A stretch of DNA of 64,000 nucleotides from Daphnia pulex (lineage: Eukaryota > Arthropoda > Branchiopoda > Diplostraca > Daphniidae), in contig NC_060023.1 in assembly GCF_021134715.1 (NCBI RefSeq), positions 8,866,001-8,930,000 of the forward strand. Direction: 5' to 3'. Shown piece by piece: positions 34,901 to 47,400 of the stretch. Every line of letters starts with the position of its first letter. Positions within the stretch are counted from its first letter, which is position 1. The notes under the pieces are model-generated. The model was given only the letters and a program-made list of their open reading frames with translations. It made no database searches and was not told the origin of the DNA. A program made the position numbers and the translations under genes.

Positions 34901-36445
34901 AAAATCTTGGAAGGACGACGCCACTGACGGCGCCGACGAGCACCGTCAACCTCACACGCTCAACTTTTGTTCGTGTCCGCGTCCGAGTCTCAATCAATAC
35001 CAAAAGCGAGCAATGGAAGCACCCCCTCTATACTTGCGGGCATTATATAGCGTCGTCGTCGCTCTCATCCATCGGAATCGCAAATATAGGAGGGGCCACG
35101 CCGACGCTATTCCGCCGACGTCTTGACTTGCGCAATGCCAACCCGGCAGAGGGGAAGCAAAAGGGGGGGGGGGGAGAAAAAGACAAGAAATAATCTCCTT
35201 TTTACGCCGTGGAGAGGGGGAGAACGAATCCGCACATTCATCATTGCGACGGATCAATTTGAGCTCAACTCGATCCGGCAGTAAAAGAAAAATTCTCTAA
35301 GGAGGGGAGGGGGGGGGGGCGGAAATTTTTCGATAACAATTGCATTACTTCCTCATTAATGTCAGAAATCTCTCTCAAACGGAAATGAACGCTAAATTAA
35401 AGCTAGGCGGAAGAAGAAGAAAAGCAGGATGTCGGTTTGGGTTTGGATGGATATTTGACTTTACCTCGGCGTCGGTCGGAGCTGCTGACGAGGAGGGATG
35501 CTGGTGGGTCACGGGGATGACGAATCCGCCGGGCGGGGCGGAATTGACCGCGGTGATGGGTCGCTGATCCATCGGACACGAATCGGACCCTTGTTGTTGA
35601 TGTCCCTGCTGGAGGAATTCGCGCACCTGGCGCTTCCGCGATTCGATGACGTGGTAGAGTGTCGGATTCTCCAGCCGGGTGCGCACCGTCAAAACTTGCG
35701 GCGGAACCGACACGGGTTCCATCACGCTCGGCTGTTGCTGAGGCGGGACGATGATGGGAATCCCCAGTTTCTCAGAAGGGCAACTGGCCGCCCTTCCGGC
35801 GGATTGGTGGAGTTTGATTAGTTCGCGCTCGCGACGCTCCTGCTGCTCCAGTTGTTGTCGCTGAAGTTGCTGTTTCAATTGGGTCCGTGACGGTTGGGTC
35901 GTCGGGGACGAGCGCGGATGCGGTGGACGTCCTGTGACCCGATCCGGCTGTAGCGGATAAGGTGGCGGTGGTTGCTTGATTGTTTCCTGAATCGCCGATT
36001 GAATATTGCCAGGCTGCTGTTCCCAAATGAATGGATCACTTTCGAGGATCATTGCCAATTCGTCGTCGATGCCAGGGCCTTTTGTCCTGTGGCACGTGGA
36101 AGTGCCCGGACTGGATTGGACTGACGACAGGGGGCTCGGCGACGGTGTTTGGAACGGCGTTGCATAAGGGCTGACGTAGGGCGAATGGTAAGGCGTTTGG
36201 TAAGGCGTCAGTCCGCCAGGATAGGGCGGAGGAGGAGCCTGACGTGGACTAAGGTAGTTGCTGGACTGGTAGATTCCGCCTTGACCGGATATGGCGTTGG
36301 GCCCGGACATGGTCACCGTGATGCTGGTATCTGATCGAGCACCACCAGCACAAGTGTAGTTGGGCTGTTCCAGTAACAAACTGCACCCGATGGCACTTAG
36401 ATCCATGAATTTAGTCTCGTCGTTCAATTCCGCTTTGACTGACAT
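22947..36445 (-). CDS. MITF/TFE-family bHLH-leucine zipper factor, 783 aa
   Basis: Seven coding exons: 35465-36445, 26250-26366, 25867-26092, 25290-25610, 23887-23962, 23330-23651, 22947-23255; phases agree (784 codons including stop). The basic region and helix 1 read [15 protein letters not shown] then [12 protein letters not shown] (about 545-573), followed by helix 2 ([14 protein letters not shown]) and a zipper, diagnostic for MITF/TFEB/TFE3. The family controls lysosome, autophagy and nutrient genes via CACGTG sites. Exon 1 has the other family hallmarks: a Q/R-rich helix at 186-206 (SRTQLKQQL...QERRERE), matching the Rag-GTPase-binding helix, and [13 protein letters not shown] at 254-266. 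An added 185-residue N-terminal part is rich in Pro/Tyr repeats ([15 protein letters not shown]). Exon 4 holds a seven-histidine run. The start is the first true ATG (36445); the open frame extends upstream without another ATG. Arthropods usually have a single gene of this family, so the vertebrate paralogue name is not assigned. Confidence 0.93.
26631..26672 (-). CDS. Alternative first coding exon of the MITF-family gene
   Basis: ATG at 26672 followed by 14 codons ([14 protein letters not shown]) to a GTAGAA donor. It joins exon 2 (26366, acidic segment [12 protein letters not shown]) in phase 0, exactly the phase used by exon 1. A transcript starting here would drop the whole 327-residue first exon, including the Rag-binding-like helix, but keep the acidic activation segment and bHLH-zipper. 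That resembles the short MITF isoforms of vertebrates. No TATA box was found upstream. Splice and phase agreement are seen; use of this exon is inferred. Confidence 0.5.
26673..35464 (-). other. Long first intron of the MITF-family gene
   Basis: About 9.1 kb between exons 1 and 2, far longer than other introns in the window. Several open frames of 100-200 codons occur on the plus strand (28275-28868, 31778-32359, 33476-33862), but their composition is that of A/T- and purine-rich non-coding DNA and they lack domains. Features are low-complexity: CA runs (about 32371-32398, 33833-33849), a GAC run (29888-29902), G runs (34119-34128, 35165-35176, 35304-35320) and TATA-like CTATATAATG on the minus strand at 35041-35050. 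Intron length and an internal first exon suggest cis-regulatory content. Confidence 0.5.
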
Positions 36446-37915
36446 GGTCGTCCGAGCGGAATCCGAGCCTTCCCGGCAGCCAATGTGGCACAACGCATGC
36501 CTCGTCTCACGATTCAGCTATCGTCTGCCAGACTCGCATCTCATTCCTCTCACTCCGCAACGTCGGAATACGAAGTTGATTGAAGGTCAACTTTTTTTCA
36601 AAAAAGGGCTCGTGTTTTGGCATATGAATCAAACACAACACCCAACCATCTCGGCGCCATTCGACGAGCTACTGGACCTCCCTCCGGATCTCTGAAAATC
36701 GAGTGGAAGAAATAAAATGTTGTTTTGAATGATTTGGATCAAATTGAAACGAAAGAGCACTTTACACAATCAGTCAAAAATATTTTGGGTTATTTCATTT
36801 CCACTTGAACAAATACACTTATTTCGATTCACACACAATCTGTCGAATTCTTTCCAACGCCAACGACTTTTTTCCTCCAATTATTTTAATATTAGAACAA
36901 GGAAGAAGATTTTGTATGCGGCCGATTTGCTCACGACCCGATCGCCGACTAACTTTGCCCACGAAAAACTGGCAAATTTGTTTGTTTTTAGTTTGAATTT
37001 TTCTTTTTCCTACACGACGCGCTTCTCATTTTCTTTCTGGTCTGGTGTTCGCCCTTTTTTTCGCAGTTGCTTCCAAATATTTTAAAACTTGGCTCAAGTT
37101 GGATGCAGTGTGCTACTATTTTGGGCGCCATACACACACACTCGCATACACACACACACACACACACACACTGCTGATGTATATTATTGGCATTCGCAGC
37201 CGCCCACTCAAGCTATTATGTTACCCGAACGGTCGAGAACGGAAATAGGAAGAAGAACAGGCGAAAAAAATGGTCTTCCACTGGTCATCATTGCCCCGAA
37301 ACACTGTCATATTAAAAAAGAGGTAGTTCATCTGGGACAAAGAGTTATGATATTTGGTGTGTCTTTTGTTGCGACACATCGTTCGATTGGGACCCTGCCA
37401 AGAACGCATTTTGAAATAGCGAAGAAAAAGCGAACTGTCCGTTTGAGAGTTGATGTATCTATTCATGTGTGCTACTGCTGTAATTGTTGGTTGACCGATT
37501 ACTTTGCGTGTGATGACACGACCTGCAGCGCGAGAGAGAGAGTCAGACTCCCCCCCAGCGAGACGAGGAAAGAGATTGGAACTTAACGCGTCAACACATC
37601 ATATCAACCTTTAATTATGTGGAAAACGAGTTTGAATTACAAAGAAGCATATACTCATAAATATGGAAAGCTGCATTCGATGTATACAAACAAGAAATTT
37701 TTCCCCAATTGAAATTCTTGTCACACGTTAGGGAATTTACTATTCGCACCGAACTTCACGCCATCTAGTTTAGCAAAAACGCACCGTTTACTAGACTCTG
37801 GCGGAATTCAACACGAACTATTAATGCCGGCATCGAAACAATTCACAGTTGCATATGTATGTGTGTTTTTGATTGCCTAAAGTTTAATTAAAGTTTTAAA
37901 ACATAAAACTCTGCA
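36446..37915. promoter_or_regulatory. Divergent region between MITF-family gene and CHERP
   Basis: About 1.47 kb separates the two start codons. It contains a (CA)n microsatellite at about 37131-37171 and no recognised gene. 5' untranslated exons of the MITF-family gene may lie here. Frames at 36729-37586 look like chance reading of low-complexity DNA. Confidence 0.4.
37131..37171. repeat. (CA)n microsatellite
   Basis: Nearly pure alternating AC/CA over about 40 bp, including an uninterrupted ACAC run of about 25 bp. Confidence 0.85.
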
Positions 37916-40556
37916 ATGGATCTACCTCGTCCTCCCGAAGGTAATAACCGTTTAAATTGAAAAATCTCCTCATCAATTTGTTCACAACAAATATTTTTAT
38001 AGACATAGAACTGCGCAACATTATTGACAAGTTAGCTCAATTTGTGGCGAGAAATGGTCCCGAATTTGAGCAAATGACGAAAAACAAACAACGAGATAAC
38101 CCCAAGTTTGGTTTCCTGTTTGGTGGGGAACTTTTCAACTACTACCAGTACCGTGTGACAACAGAGCAAGCAATTAACAAGCAAAAGTTTGTCCGAGAGC
38201 AAAGTCAACCCATGAGCTATCCAATCAACTATGGCCCACCGCCTAATACAGAACATCCCAGTTTCAATAGGAATTACAACTATGGCCCTTCTTCTGCATG
38301 GCCTAGGGCTCACCCACAGCCATCAATGCCCAATCAGATGTCATTTCCTGGACAAAATCCCATCCCTCCTCAAACAGATTTGATTGCTTTAAAAGGTGCA
38401 AAAGATGTACTCGTTGCCCAACAAACTCAACTGCAGGAACAGGTAAACATACTCCAGATCATATCAAAAATAGTAAATACTAATTGGTTTGGTTCACCAG
38501 ATCAAACAAAGTGAAAGCAACTTGGCCGCTCAACATCAAGTGACAGTGCAACAGCAGAAAAAGCAGACAGAGGAAACAGTCAAGTTGCAACACGAAAAAG
38601 AAGTCATGGAAAAAGCGTTGGCAAGTGGAATGAATTTGGCAGAGTTAGAATTGCTTTTACTGCCTATCATGGATTCTTGCACCAAAGAATCCATATCTCA
38701 GGGTAAAGCTTGGATTCTCCATCATGTGATGCAGCCTCATTCATCCTCTGATGCCATAGCACAATATCTCCTTTTCAAAACAACTCAAAGCAGTAAGTTT
38801 TCCTCTGTTGTGGCTACTTGGCATTGCCTGAGCATTTTTTTTTCTTTCTGAATCAACAGGTCAATTTACCCACAAACTTCACTTGATCTATTTGGTCAAC
38901 GACGTGTTACACCATTGTCTCCGCAAAGGACCCGACACGCTTTTAAAGACACTCGAACAAGTTGTCGTCCACATGTTTTCAAACACTAGTCTGTCTGCAA
39001 CCGACGAGGAGCAAAACGCCAAATTGCAAAAACTGGTCGTTTTGTGGCAAACGAAAAATAATTTGTTTGAGCGTGGTGTCCTGGAAAGGTTACACGCACC
39101 TTTACACATCTGGAATGAATACCACAACAGTCTAGTGGCCAAATACTCGGCAGCCGTAGCAGCTTCAACTAGCAACATTCAGCATACGTACGAAAACTAC
39201 CGCGGCCAGCATCAAGCCTTCGTCAATCATGCCAACCACCAGATTCAGCAGCTAGAGCAACAGAAACTGCAAATTGAAGAACAAATCGCGGCGGCCAATG
39301 CTTTGCAGTCTTTTAATGCACCTCATCACGCCATGCCGCCGGATTTCTTATCTCGCCCGCCGCCAGTTGCTTCCCTTAATGCCCCGCAAAACTACCCGTG
39401 TGAAGGAATTGAACCAAAGGCTCCCTACTTCGACTTACCAGCGGGATTACTCGTCCCACTGGTGAGAATGGAAGACAGCGAGTACAAAAGCATCGATCCG
39501 AAAGATATCCGCCTTCCTGCACCGCTCCCACCGTCTGAGCGATTGATTGCCGCCATTGATTTCTTCTACAGTCCTCTCTCGCACGACCGACCACGAAACG
39601 CAGATGGGTTCGTGATAGATTTCCTTTCTTGTTGGCTTATCATTCAAGCTTCTTCTTCTCAACTTTTCTCTTTCTTGTTTTTTTTTTTAGGTGGGAGCAG
39701 ATGGCTCTTTTCGAGTTTTATAAGAACAAGGCAACTGCGAAAAAGAAGAAAGAAGAAGATATTGCTCAGGGATTACGCGACATGTCGCCGCCTCGAACTC
39801 CTATCGAAGTTGTCGAGGATCATTCCCCTGAAAGAAGTGGTAAGAATGGAATCAGAAGTCCCGTGCGTCGAAGATTCCGCAGTGAGTCGCCCGAGGAAGA
39901 GCATAGAGAAGAATCGAGGCAAGCTCGATCACGATCCAGATCGCCTAGAAATTCAACAAGACGTCGCCGAAGTCGATCTAATTCAGAGTCGCCCCGTCGA
40001 GCTGCACGCTCTCGTTCTCCTACACCTAGTCGTTCGGAATCAAGATCTAATTCGCCCGTCACGATGACCGGTTTTGCGCAAAAGCGGAGCCCCACGCCAC
40101 CTTCAGAAATGTAACCAACCCCTTTTTTTTCCTTAAGTTAGGTCAATGTGATTTGGTTAAATTTGATTCGGCGTTTTGCAGTGCATCCGTGTCGTTTGCC
40201 AAAGGTTTCACGACAAAGCTGGACGAAAACAACCGAGGGCATCAACTCTTGTGCAAAATGGGTTGGGGAGGAGCTGGACTCGGCGCAAATGAACAAGGCA
40301 TAGCGGAACCCATCAAAGGAGGAGAGGTATTGATCGAACGGTACTATTTTTGTGTCAACAGAATAGCGGATTGATATTTTTCGTTCTTCAGGTTCGCGAT
40401 CGTTTGGACCAGTTCAAAGGTGTCGGTATCAATATACGTGATCCTTTTGAAAATTTCCGAAAAAGCAAAGGTCAGGCGTTCATCACGAGAATGCGCTCAA
40501 GGGCCGAAGAACGAGAAAAAGAAAAGGGCGGACCTGACGATCCTCCAACTCCATGA
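37916..40556 (+). CDS. CHERP: CHERP-like RNA-processing factor, 744 aa
   Basis: Seven exons: 37916-37940, 38003-38442, 38501-38792, 38860-39607, 39691-40110, 40182-40326, 40392-40556; phases agree (745 codons including stop). Homologue of calcium homeostasis endoplasmic reticulum protein, a U2-snRNP-associated splicing regulator despite its name. Domain order seen: SURP module (about 10-60: LAQFVARNGPEFEQM, NPKFGFLFGGE); a CID-type helical domain (about 220-350, with LHLIYLVNDVLHHC); a conserved linker (PYFDLPAGLLVPLVRMEDSEY); an Arg/Ser region (about 550-630, RSRSRSPRNSTRRRRSRS); and a G-patch (about 650-700, GHQLLCKMGWGGAGLGANEQG). The long Pro/Trp/Gln-rich middle of the human protein (916 aa) is mostly missing, which accounts for the shorter length. 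It lies head-to-head with the MITF-family gene and tail-to-tail with TTI1 (68 bp between stop codons). Confidence 0.94.
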
Positions 40557-40624
40557 GAATTCACTCACTCTACTTTTGCTTAACTCACGAAATACAGTCG
40601 ATTCGTCTATACCTTGATATCCGT

Positions 40625-43600
40625 TTAATGGTGACCTGAACAAGTAAGGGGGAACAGCTGTTTGACCAATTCTTCAGCGTTGACTGTAAATTCACTTTCG
40701 TCGTTTGTAGTACCAACCTAAGAAATATTAGATTGATTAAAAAAAATCGAGTCAATATAATCATGCACGCAATTTTACCATGATGGATCGAAAACCTGGG
40801 CGTGTTAAAGTCCGTCTAGACACCATGCTATGTAAAGTTAACCAAACGGACCCCGAGTGATATTTGGCTATGGCGACCAAGTTGTCCTTTGCTAAACTCT
40901 AAACAACAAACACGATACTCAATAGGATATTATTAAGAGCATAAGGAAGAATAGTTGCAAACCTGAAGTTCTGAAATCTGTTGGTTGCTGAGGTACAAAG
41001 AAATCGCTTGAACGATTTTACAAACTTCCAATACAGGTGGATCGATGAATTCAACTAGGGTGGCCATGGCGGATAGTACGGATTTTTGTAATTTGTACGA
41101 CTGGCTGGCAATGTGCGCTCTGCTAGATCGGCCACGACTAGCAGTAGCCTGGCTTTGCAGGAATAGCACCAATTTATGAAGAATTTCTTTGACAGCTCGA
41201 TGGCGAATAAAATCTGGGCAGCGACGAACTAATGAAAGGAAAATCTCAAACGCCTGCCTCTGTTTGAGATGTGATGTTCCCAACAGCTGATTCTTTAAAG
41301 GCTCCCAAAGTTTGTGCACTTTCGGCAAAAAAATATCTTCGTGAGAAGAAAGCACCTCTACTGATAAGCAAATGGTTTGCATCAAACTGGCGTAGAGTTT
41401 TTCTTCGGTAGATTGTGGCAATATCTTCGTGCAGCGATCCAAAATATCGGCTACAAGAGTAATTTGAGGTGGGATCACCTTTTTTTCTTCTTCGACTTCA
41501 GGATCATCGATCTGTTCCGGTTCTTCCGTATTAGCATCACAAATTTCTTCTTCTTCATTTGTTTCCAAATATGTCTCACTCAGCTTAATGTTTGCTTTGT
41601 AATCAACAATGCGCTGGATTAATTCCTCTTTTTCAAGAGTTTCGCCTTTCGATAGAGGTTTAGCGCAGGCTGGTCCGGCAGGTCTCGTGTTGTGCGCGGC
41701 TTTCGAATACAGTTCAAGTACCTGGACGTATGGAAGAGCTCGGAGAGAATGACTCTTGTCCAGTCCTTTCAAAGCATGTTCAACCATTCGTTCCAGCCAG
41801 TGTTCCATGCGAATGTCGGAAAGCATCAGTAACGCTCGGAGTAGATCAATTGCGCGCGGATATCGAACGATGTTTCGTAATTGGAAGGTCAACTGGGGTG
41901 CATAGTAGTCTGCATTCTCTTCGAGTAGCTTGGATACAGAAGTTAGACGCAATGCATCTGTCATACATTGAAGGGACCGAACTCCTGCTTCACAGAAGTC
42001 CGGATTGCCGGCTTTTTCCAACACAGGTTTCAGGGCAGTTAGCAACATGGACGAAAAGTCAGTCCCCATTTGAATCGCAGCTTCGCCGATCACCAACAAC
42101 ATCAACTGGCCCAGTATGATGTCGTTTTTATGTTCGCTGGTCGAGTGAGTAAGATAAGTTGAGTATTCTCTTATGATGGTCGTGAGAACAGGAAGATCCA
42201 TAGCAGCACCTAGAACAAGTAAAGAGCGAATAGGAGATAAGTTATTGGATAAGGATCTAGTTGAGTTGACTTTCCAAATTACCTTTTAGTACTAAAGCCA
42301 TAACATAGACTGATTCTTTATCAAAGGAATCTTTTTGTCTAACAACATCCAAGAGATAATCAGATGTATCGGCCAAGTTTCCATGACGGCCGATCGTGGA
42401 GCAGCAGGCTGCAAACTGAGAGACAACTCTGTCTTCTCGCAGGTATTGAAGACTGAATGGGTCGTCCCTTTCTGTGACTTTAGTCGGTTCAAGAGTGGCC
42501 GAGATGAGCAAACCTTTAAATAAGCGTTGCCGAAGACCACTGAAAATCAGACTTTGTTCCAAACGAGGCCCCAGCAAAGTCAGATGGCCCTGAAGTTCTT
42601 GCAAAACCACCAGCTGGTCACGAGTTACTGTAGAAAAAACGGAAAATATTATTATTTTTACAAGGCAAATATATTTAATTTGGGCCATACTTCCTTGAGT
42701 CACAATCCTTGGCAAACACGTCACAATATCATAAAGATTTTGTCTTATTGCCGAATCAAAGTTAGTTTGAGAAAAGCTCAGATTTGTGATTCGTTCTTTT
42801 GCTGCACGCTCAACTTCTGGACACTCATCAGCGGTGAACTGAACTAATTTCTTGATTAGCAAAGGCAGCGAAGGTTCCAAAGTAACTGAGCAATCCTCCA
42901 CCACACCAGCGACCAGAGAAATCATTTCAAGTTTCACTTTCCAATGCATTTCCGGATTTTTCATCATCTTCTCGAAAACCAAATGTACGTTGGTGCGGGT
43001 TTGTTGGAGCCATTGATCGTTTTCGGATTTTTCATCATTATCAAAACGGTTGTTGTTTAAAATGATTCTGATCCATTTGGAAAAAACCTCGACCGCTCTC
43101 TGAAAAAAACAAAAAAAAAACATTGTTTAATAAAAACAGAAATTTATATTTTAAAAATTCAAAAATGCCGCTGTCAATACCATAGTTAAAACGTGAGATT
43201 GTTTTATCGTTCCGTTTATAATTTTCAGCATATTTGTACATGTTCCCGGGAAGAAACCAGAAAGTGAAGAGCCCAGTCCATTGGATGGAGTGCAAGACAA
43301 CTCCATGAGGTTATCTAATGCAGAAATCCTGTTTAATGAGAGAAATTAGTTGATTGTTTTAAAAATTGATAGAAAGATGTATCAAATTTTACCTCAGCTC
43401 TTTCATTTCTTCATTAGCAGCAACCTTAAGTAAAGTGAACACTAAATGCCCTAGTAGTGGTCTACTTGCTTCTGAGAGCAACTCAAGGATAACTTCAGTT
43501 GATGCCGATTTCCATAAGGCAAGCAATGATTCTACCGTAACCAGTTTGACTTCTTCAGACTGAAAAGTTTTTTCTGAATTCAATGCAATCATTGTTTAAA

Positions 43601-44003
43601 ATGTAAATCAATAATCCAAGCCATTTAGCTTACTCTCAGTTGGGTTGACATTGTGTACAACAAGCAGAAGTTGCAGCATAAAGTCTGAAAATATTTTGTA
43701 CACCTTGACTGTTGATTTACGACAAACCTCTTGTAAACATTCACCAACGGCACAGAACATTTTTTCACTTCTGAAAAGCTTACAACATTTTTAACCACAG
43801 TAAAATTTACAGCTGAAAATGTTTTACCTTAACTCTTCATTGGATGCAATGATAAATAATGGAAATAATATATATTCTTGCAACTGCTGGATTGAGTTCT
43901 TCTCACTTTTACTGACAAGGTTTTTCAGTTTTATCAATCTCTCCACAGACGGAGTTTTCAACAGTTCAACACAGACAGGTTTAAATTTTGAAAAGTCACC
44001 CAT
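40625..44003 (-). CDS. TTI1: TELO2-interacting protein 1 homologue, 951 aa
   Basis: Nine coding exons: 43828-44003, 43634-43770, 43393-43573, 43181-43328, 42691-43099, 42283-42627, 40963-42209, 40779-40898, 40625-40717; phases agree (952 codons including stop). TTI1 is an alpha-solenoid HEAT-repeat subunit of the TTT (TELO2-TTI1-TTI2) complex, which with HSP90/R2TP matures PIKK kinases (mTOR, ATM, ATR, DNA-PK). Seen: helical repeats throughout; family segments such as VLILGEAAIQMG-like LLVIGEAAIQMGTD, FCEAGVRSLQCMTDALRLTS and the C-terminal LAKYHSGSVWLTLHSM; and an acidic loop (NEEEEICDANTEEPEQIDD) in the big exon. Human TTI1 is somewhat longer (1089 aa). The first exon (MGDFSKFKPVCVELLKTPS) matches the usual short N-terminus. 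A decayed copy of its 5' half lies at 47776-48515. Confidence 0.9.
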
Positions 44004-44632
44004 TTCAAGAATGAAACAGAAAGATAACTTTGAAAACACAAACAAATTTATATTAATTCCCACAGACCACGAAGCTGTGCTATGTCTCCATCAACTGAAC
44101 GAAAACTGAATACTGAACGAAACCCGCGCGTTATCACGTTGTCTTGTCTGCTAGTTTCATTTTTGCATAATTTTTAATCAACATTGCCAGATATTGGACA
44201 CTTTTTGCGCGGGAAGAGAGGCGGCAAATACGCGGCATGATAAATTGATAATCGCGGCAAATTCGTAACCAGTCTAGTAGACTACTAGAACTAAACTTGT
44301 AGTAGTAACTAAACTAATGATATCGAACTAAGTATATCTTTTTCATAACTGAAAAAAACAGGGTTTTTTTCACAACTCATATTCTGCTTCAACCTACTTC
44401 AACTTATGAGGAGATTGACTTTTATATACCTTGCAAACTTTAAAGTTGTAAGCATGGAAGGTAAGTTAAACATGTCACAGATTTTGCAAAAAAATTTCTT
44501 TAATTTTATACAGGAAACATGAATAAATGAGATAAAGTCATTATAATTTTTTTCATTTTATTTAGAAACAAGGTCTGTTAAACAATCAAGTGTACAAACG
44601 TTCACACTGTACGCACAAGAACAGCAGAGAGT
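44004..44632. other. TTI1 promoter side and CA1 3' flank
   Basis: No gene seen. The segment just right of the TTI1 start (about 44110-44200, with CCCGCGCGTTATCACGTTGTC) recurs at about 48450-48510 next to the TTI1 relic, so it belongs to the duplicated unit. Confidence 0.5.
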
Positions 44633-45956
44633 TTAATTAAACGGAAATTCTACAGGTGAATATTCTACATCTGAAAATGGAAGTACAGGATTTGACGGAC
44701 TTGAATATGGACAGTACATAACAACTCTATTGTGCAGCAGCTGAGTCAAACGAACATTTTCTATCAATTCATTTCCGTTTTCGTCGCGTAACAGTCTGAA
44801 CTTTGCCAACTAAATTTTAAAATTTCAAAAAAATTAAAAATTAAGTTTCTGTCATTTTCTGCCAAAGTGCCAATAGAATAAAACCGTCAGGTGAAATATG
44901 TATAGGCTACCTGTCGTTCAGAAATAGCAATCGGAGTATCAAAAATTGTCCAAATGACGCCTTCATTGCATTTTCCACTAGTTAACGAACCGTTGTATCG
45001 GAAGAAACTGTTCGTCTGGTCAGGTAGAAGATCCGACAGTGGGACAGAATATCGCAATGCATCGCTGTTTGCGATGCTGGGATCGATGATGTTATCAAAT
45101 TGTTCGAGATGGCGGAATGCAATGTTGTCTCTTGCTTGCAACTAAAGTAAAAGCAAGACATGTTAAAAATCTTACGTAGTGATACAAATTATGAACAAGA
45201 TTAAAACTATATTCAAACCTCAATCAGAATCCCCAAGACAGCTAATCCATCGTCATGAGACAGAGCTCCGTTAAAACTTCCGTATTTAGAGTTGTAATGA
45301 ACGATGTGCAATTCGGCCGGATACCTAAAAAGGTGAAAAACATTATTTAATTTATTGATCACAAATTAAAAAGCAATCTCTTACTGTGCTCCATCAATTC
45401 GGTGTTCACTACCAAATAAATGTTGGCCCCAATGAAAGTGAAGCTGAACAAAGTTGTAACGTTCTGTGAGGCCTCCACCGGTAATGAAAGGTAATTCCTC
45501 GCCCATGCCTTGCTCTTCAATCTTCAACTCAACTGTTTTATTAAATTAAAGATCATTAGAATTTAAAATCTTTTGATGTAATTTAAGAAGGCGAAACAGT
45601 CCCCTACCAGTGTGACCGTTATTCTCCAATCTCCCGGGAAAAATCAAGTCGTATTTGTGGAAAATGAATTCAGGATAATTGGCTATGATGGCTGTATCTG
45701 ATTCGAAATTGATGGGCGACTGGTGCTGGCCTCCACAATGTGATTCATGCTCTTTCCAATTTAAGAAACGGATAGACGGAATCGATTGTGGTTCCATATA
45801 CGGCTTAGCATTTCCAATTGAAAAATTTACTAATAGGTCCAATAGTAAGAACTGTCAGAAAAATGAATTAACTTTTTTTACACGAATCTGTCAGTATATA
45901 AAACTATATAGCTAATAAACGGACTAGCTTACCTTACATAACAAAGTAGCTTTCAT
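44633..45956 (-). CDS. Secreted alpha-carbonic anhydrase 1, 309 aa
   Basis: Six exons: 45933-45956, 45608-45851, 45385-45532, 45219-45324, 44911-45141, 44633-44809; phases agree (310 codons including stop). Reversibly hydrates CO2; secretion is predicted from the N-terminal signal peptide (MKATLLCKFLLLDLLVNFSIGNA is split over exons 1-2). Zinc ligands H121, H123 (LHFHW) and H145 (AELHIVHYN) are all present, as is the proton-shuttle histidine H88 (NNGHT, equivalent of His64). Cys47 (SHCGG) and Cys232 (KCNE) match the conserved disulfide of extracellular isoforms. The loop after the gatekeeper threonine (T228, Thr199 equivalent) reads TSG instead of the usual TTP. No GPI or membrane tail is evident. 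TATAAAAG is at 46023-46030 with a TCAGA initiator near 45997. Confidence 0.93.
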
Positions 45957-46022
45957 CGTCATTTCTCAACTGATAGTCGGAGGCGTCTGAGGTTTCTGAA
46001 GCAGTCTGAGGGCTTTTCGCTT

Positions 46023-46030
46023 CTTTTATA
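46023..46030 (-). promoter_or_regulatory. TATA box of CA1
   Basis: TATAAAAG on the minus strand, 33 bp upstream of a TCAGA initiator-like site (45995-45999) and 67 bp from the ATG at 45956. Confidence 0.6.
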
Positions 46031-46344
46031 TAGGGACTCCTGTGTACAGTTGAACCATACATGTTGTTGACCAATGAACATGTTATTGAACCAAAATTTA
46101 ACGTCTAAAACGTCAATTTTTTTTACTGAGCTGGGAAAATCCAGGAGCCTTAAGGCACTTCGTGTTTCAAAAGTGTTGGCAAAGTGACCACAAGACATCT
46201 CTCCGGAAATCCCTACTCCTAAAAAGATAATAATAATTAATTCCACTGCAATTCAAAAACCTGTTTTTTCCTGATTATTTCAGCTTCATTCCGGTTCATT
46301 CCGGTTTTACACGTTCAAAAGCGGGCAGAAGAATCCGAGTCCAA

Positions 46345-47400
46345 ACAAATAAACAAAGGAATTATTTCCGTGTTCAATTTGGGTGAAATACATTTGGAAG
46401 CGCCGAGAATACATTTCGAAATCCAAGAAACGAACATATTGCGCTCTTTAGCGAGCCATAAGGCAAATATTGTAAATAAATAATCATGTTGCACACACCC
46501 ATTGTTGTAAAGCTGAAAAGCAGAAGCACTTTCTTTTCTACTTGTTACTTTGCATTTGCATGCCAAATAATATTAAGAAGGAAAGGTATAGAGTATGTTC
46601 ATCAATGAAGAATAAAATTATTTTTTTAAGTTACTTAAACCTCTATCATTTACACCAAGACAGCTAACTCACCTGCATGAGGTAGAGCATCGTTGAAGCT
46701 TCCATATTTCGAATTGTAGTGAAACGATGAGTAACTATTGTAAGTTCGAACAGCTAGCTACCTTTTAAAAAGAAGCACGAAATTTTGCAAATCAATTTAA
46801 TAACTCAGTCAAAATAATATTAATCAATAGCGAGTAGCGTACACATCAAGTACGTGTTCTCTATCTTTGCCCTGATGCAAGTGGAGCACTGGAGCTATTC
46901 AAAGTTGTGACTTGTGAGGCCTCCGGCGATAATGAAATATAATTCCTCGGCCGTGTCTTGCTGTTCAATCTTCGGTTCAACAATTGCATGAAATGATAAT
47001 AAATAAAATTAAAAATATGTGGGTCCAATTCAAGGATTCCAATAGTCCCTATCTACCAGGTGTGACCGTTATTCTCCAATAATTTATCGGAAAACCAGGT
47101 CATACATTTGTGAAACTTTTTTCCAATTCGATATCGATTGTGCTGGCCTAAGTAACGTGACTCAAACTCTTTTCAATTTGAAAAACCAGAAATGGAAATT
47201 GTGGGCGTCAAATTAGGCTTGGCATTGGCAGCCGCAAAAAACATAAATAATAACCACTGTCACAAAATTAAATTACCACTTGTTTGACAAGAAGTTGACA
47301 GTGACAGATTACCTTGCACACCAACGACGCATTTTCCACCATTTCGAAATTGTCCGCCACCAACGCTTTGCTAGACAGAACTGTCGGTCATTTGGTTTCC
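46345..47400 (-). pseudogene. Carbonic anhydrase 2, relic
   Basis: Decayed copies of most exons stand in the normal order. Exon 1 (about 47313-47342) resembles CA4 exon 1, with VEKC- and SLTCQ-like sense. Exon 2 is at about 47057-47235 (AATGTGACCG- and CGATTGTGCTGGCC-like text, matching NNGHT and GGQHQSP codons). Exon 3 is at about 46851-46985, exon 4 at about 46655-46765 and a last-exon tail at about 46345-46420. Exon 5, which holds the Thr199 loop, is not found. Several frameshifts and stops are present (a broken proton-shuttle segment, a changed HYNSKYG segment). Likeness to CA4 in exon 1 and the tail suggests CA2 and CA4 were the same member of a duplicated pair. Confidence 0.7.

Noticed and set aside
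36446-36493. Upstream extension of MITF-gene exon 1 to 36493
   Set aside because: The frame is open but has no ATG there (the codon at 36493 is TTG); ATG at 36445 used instead.
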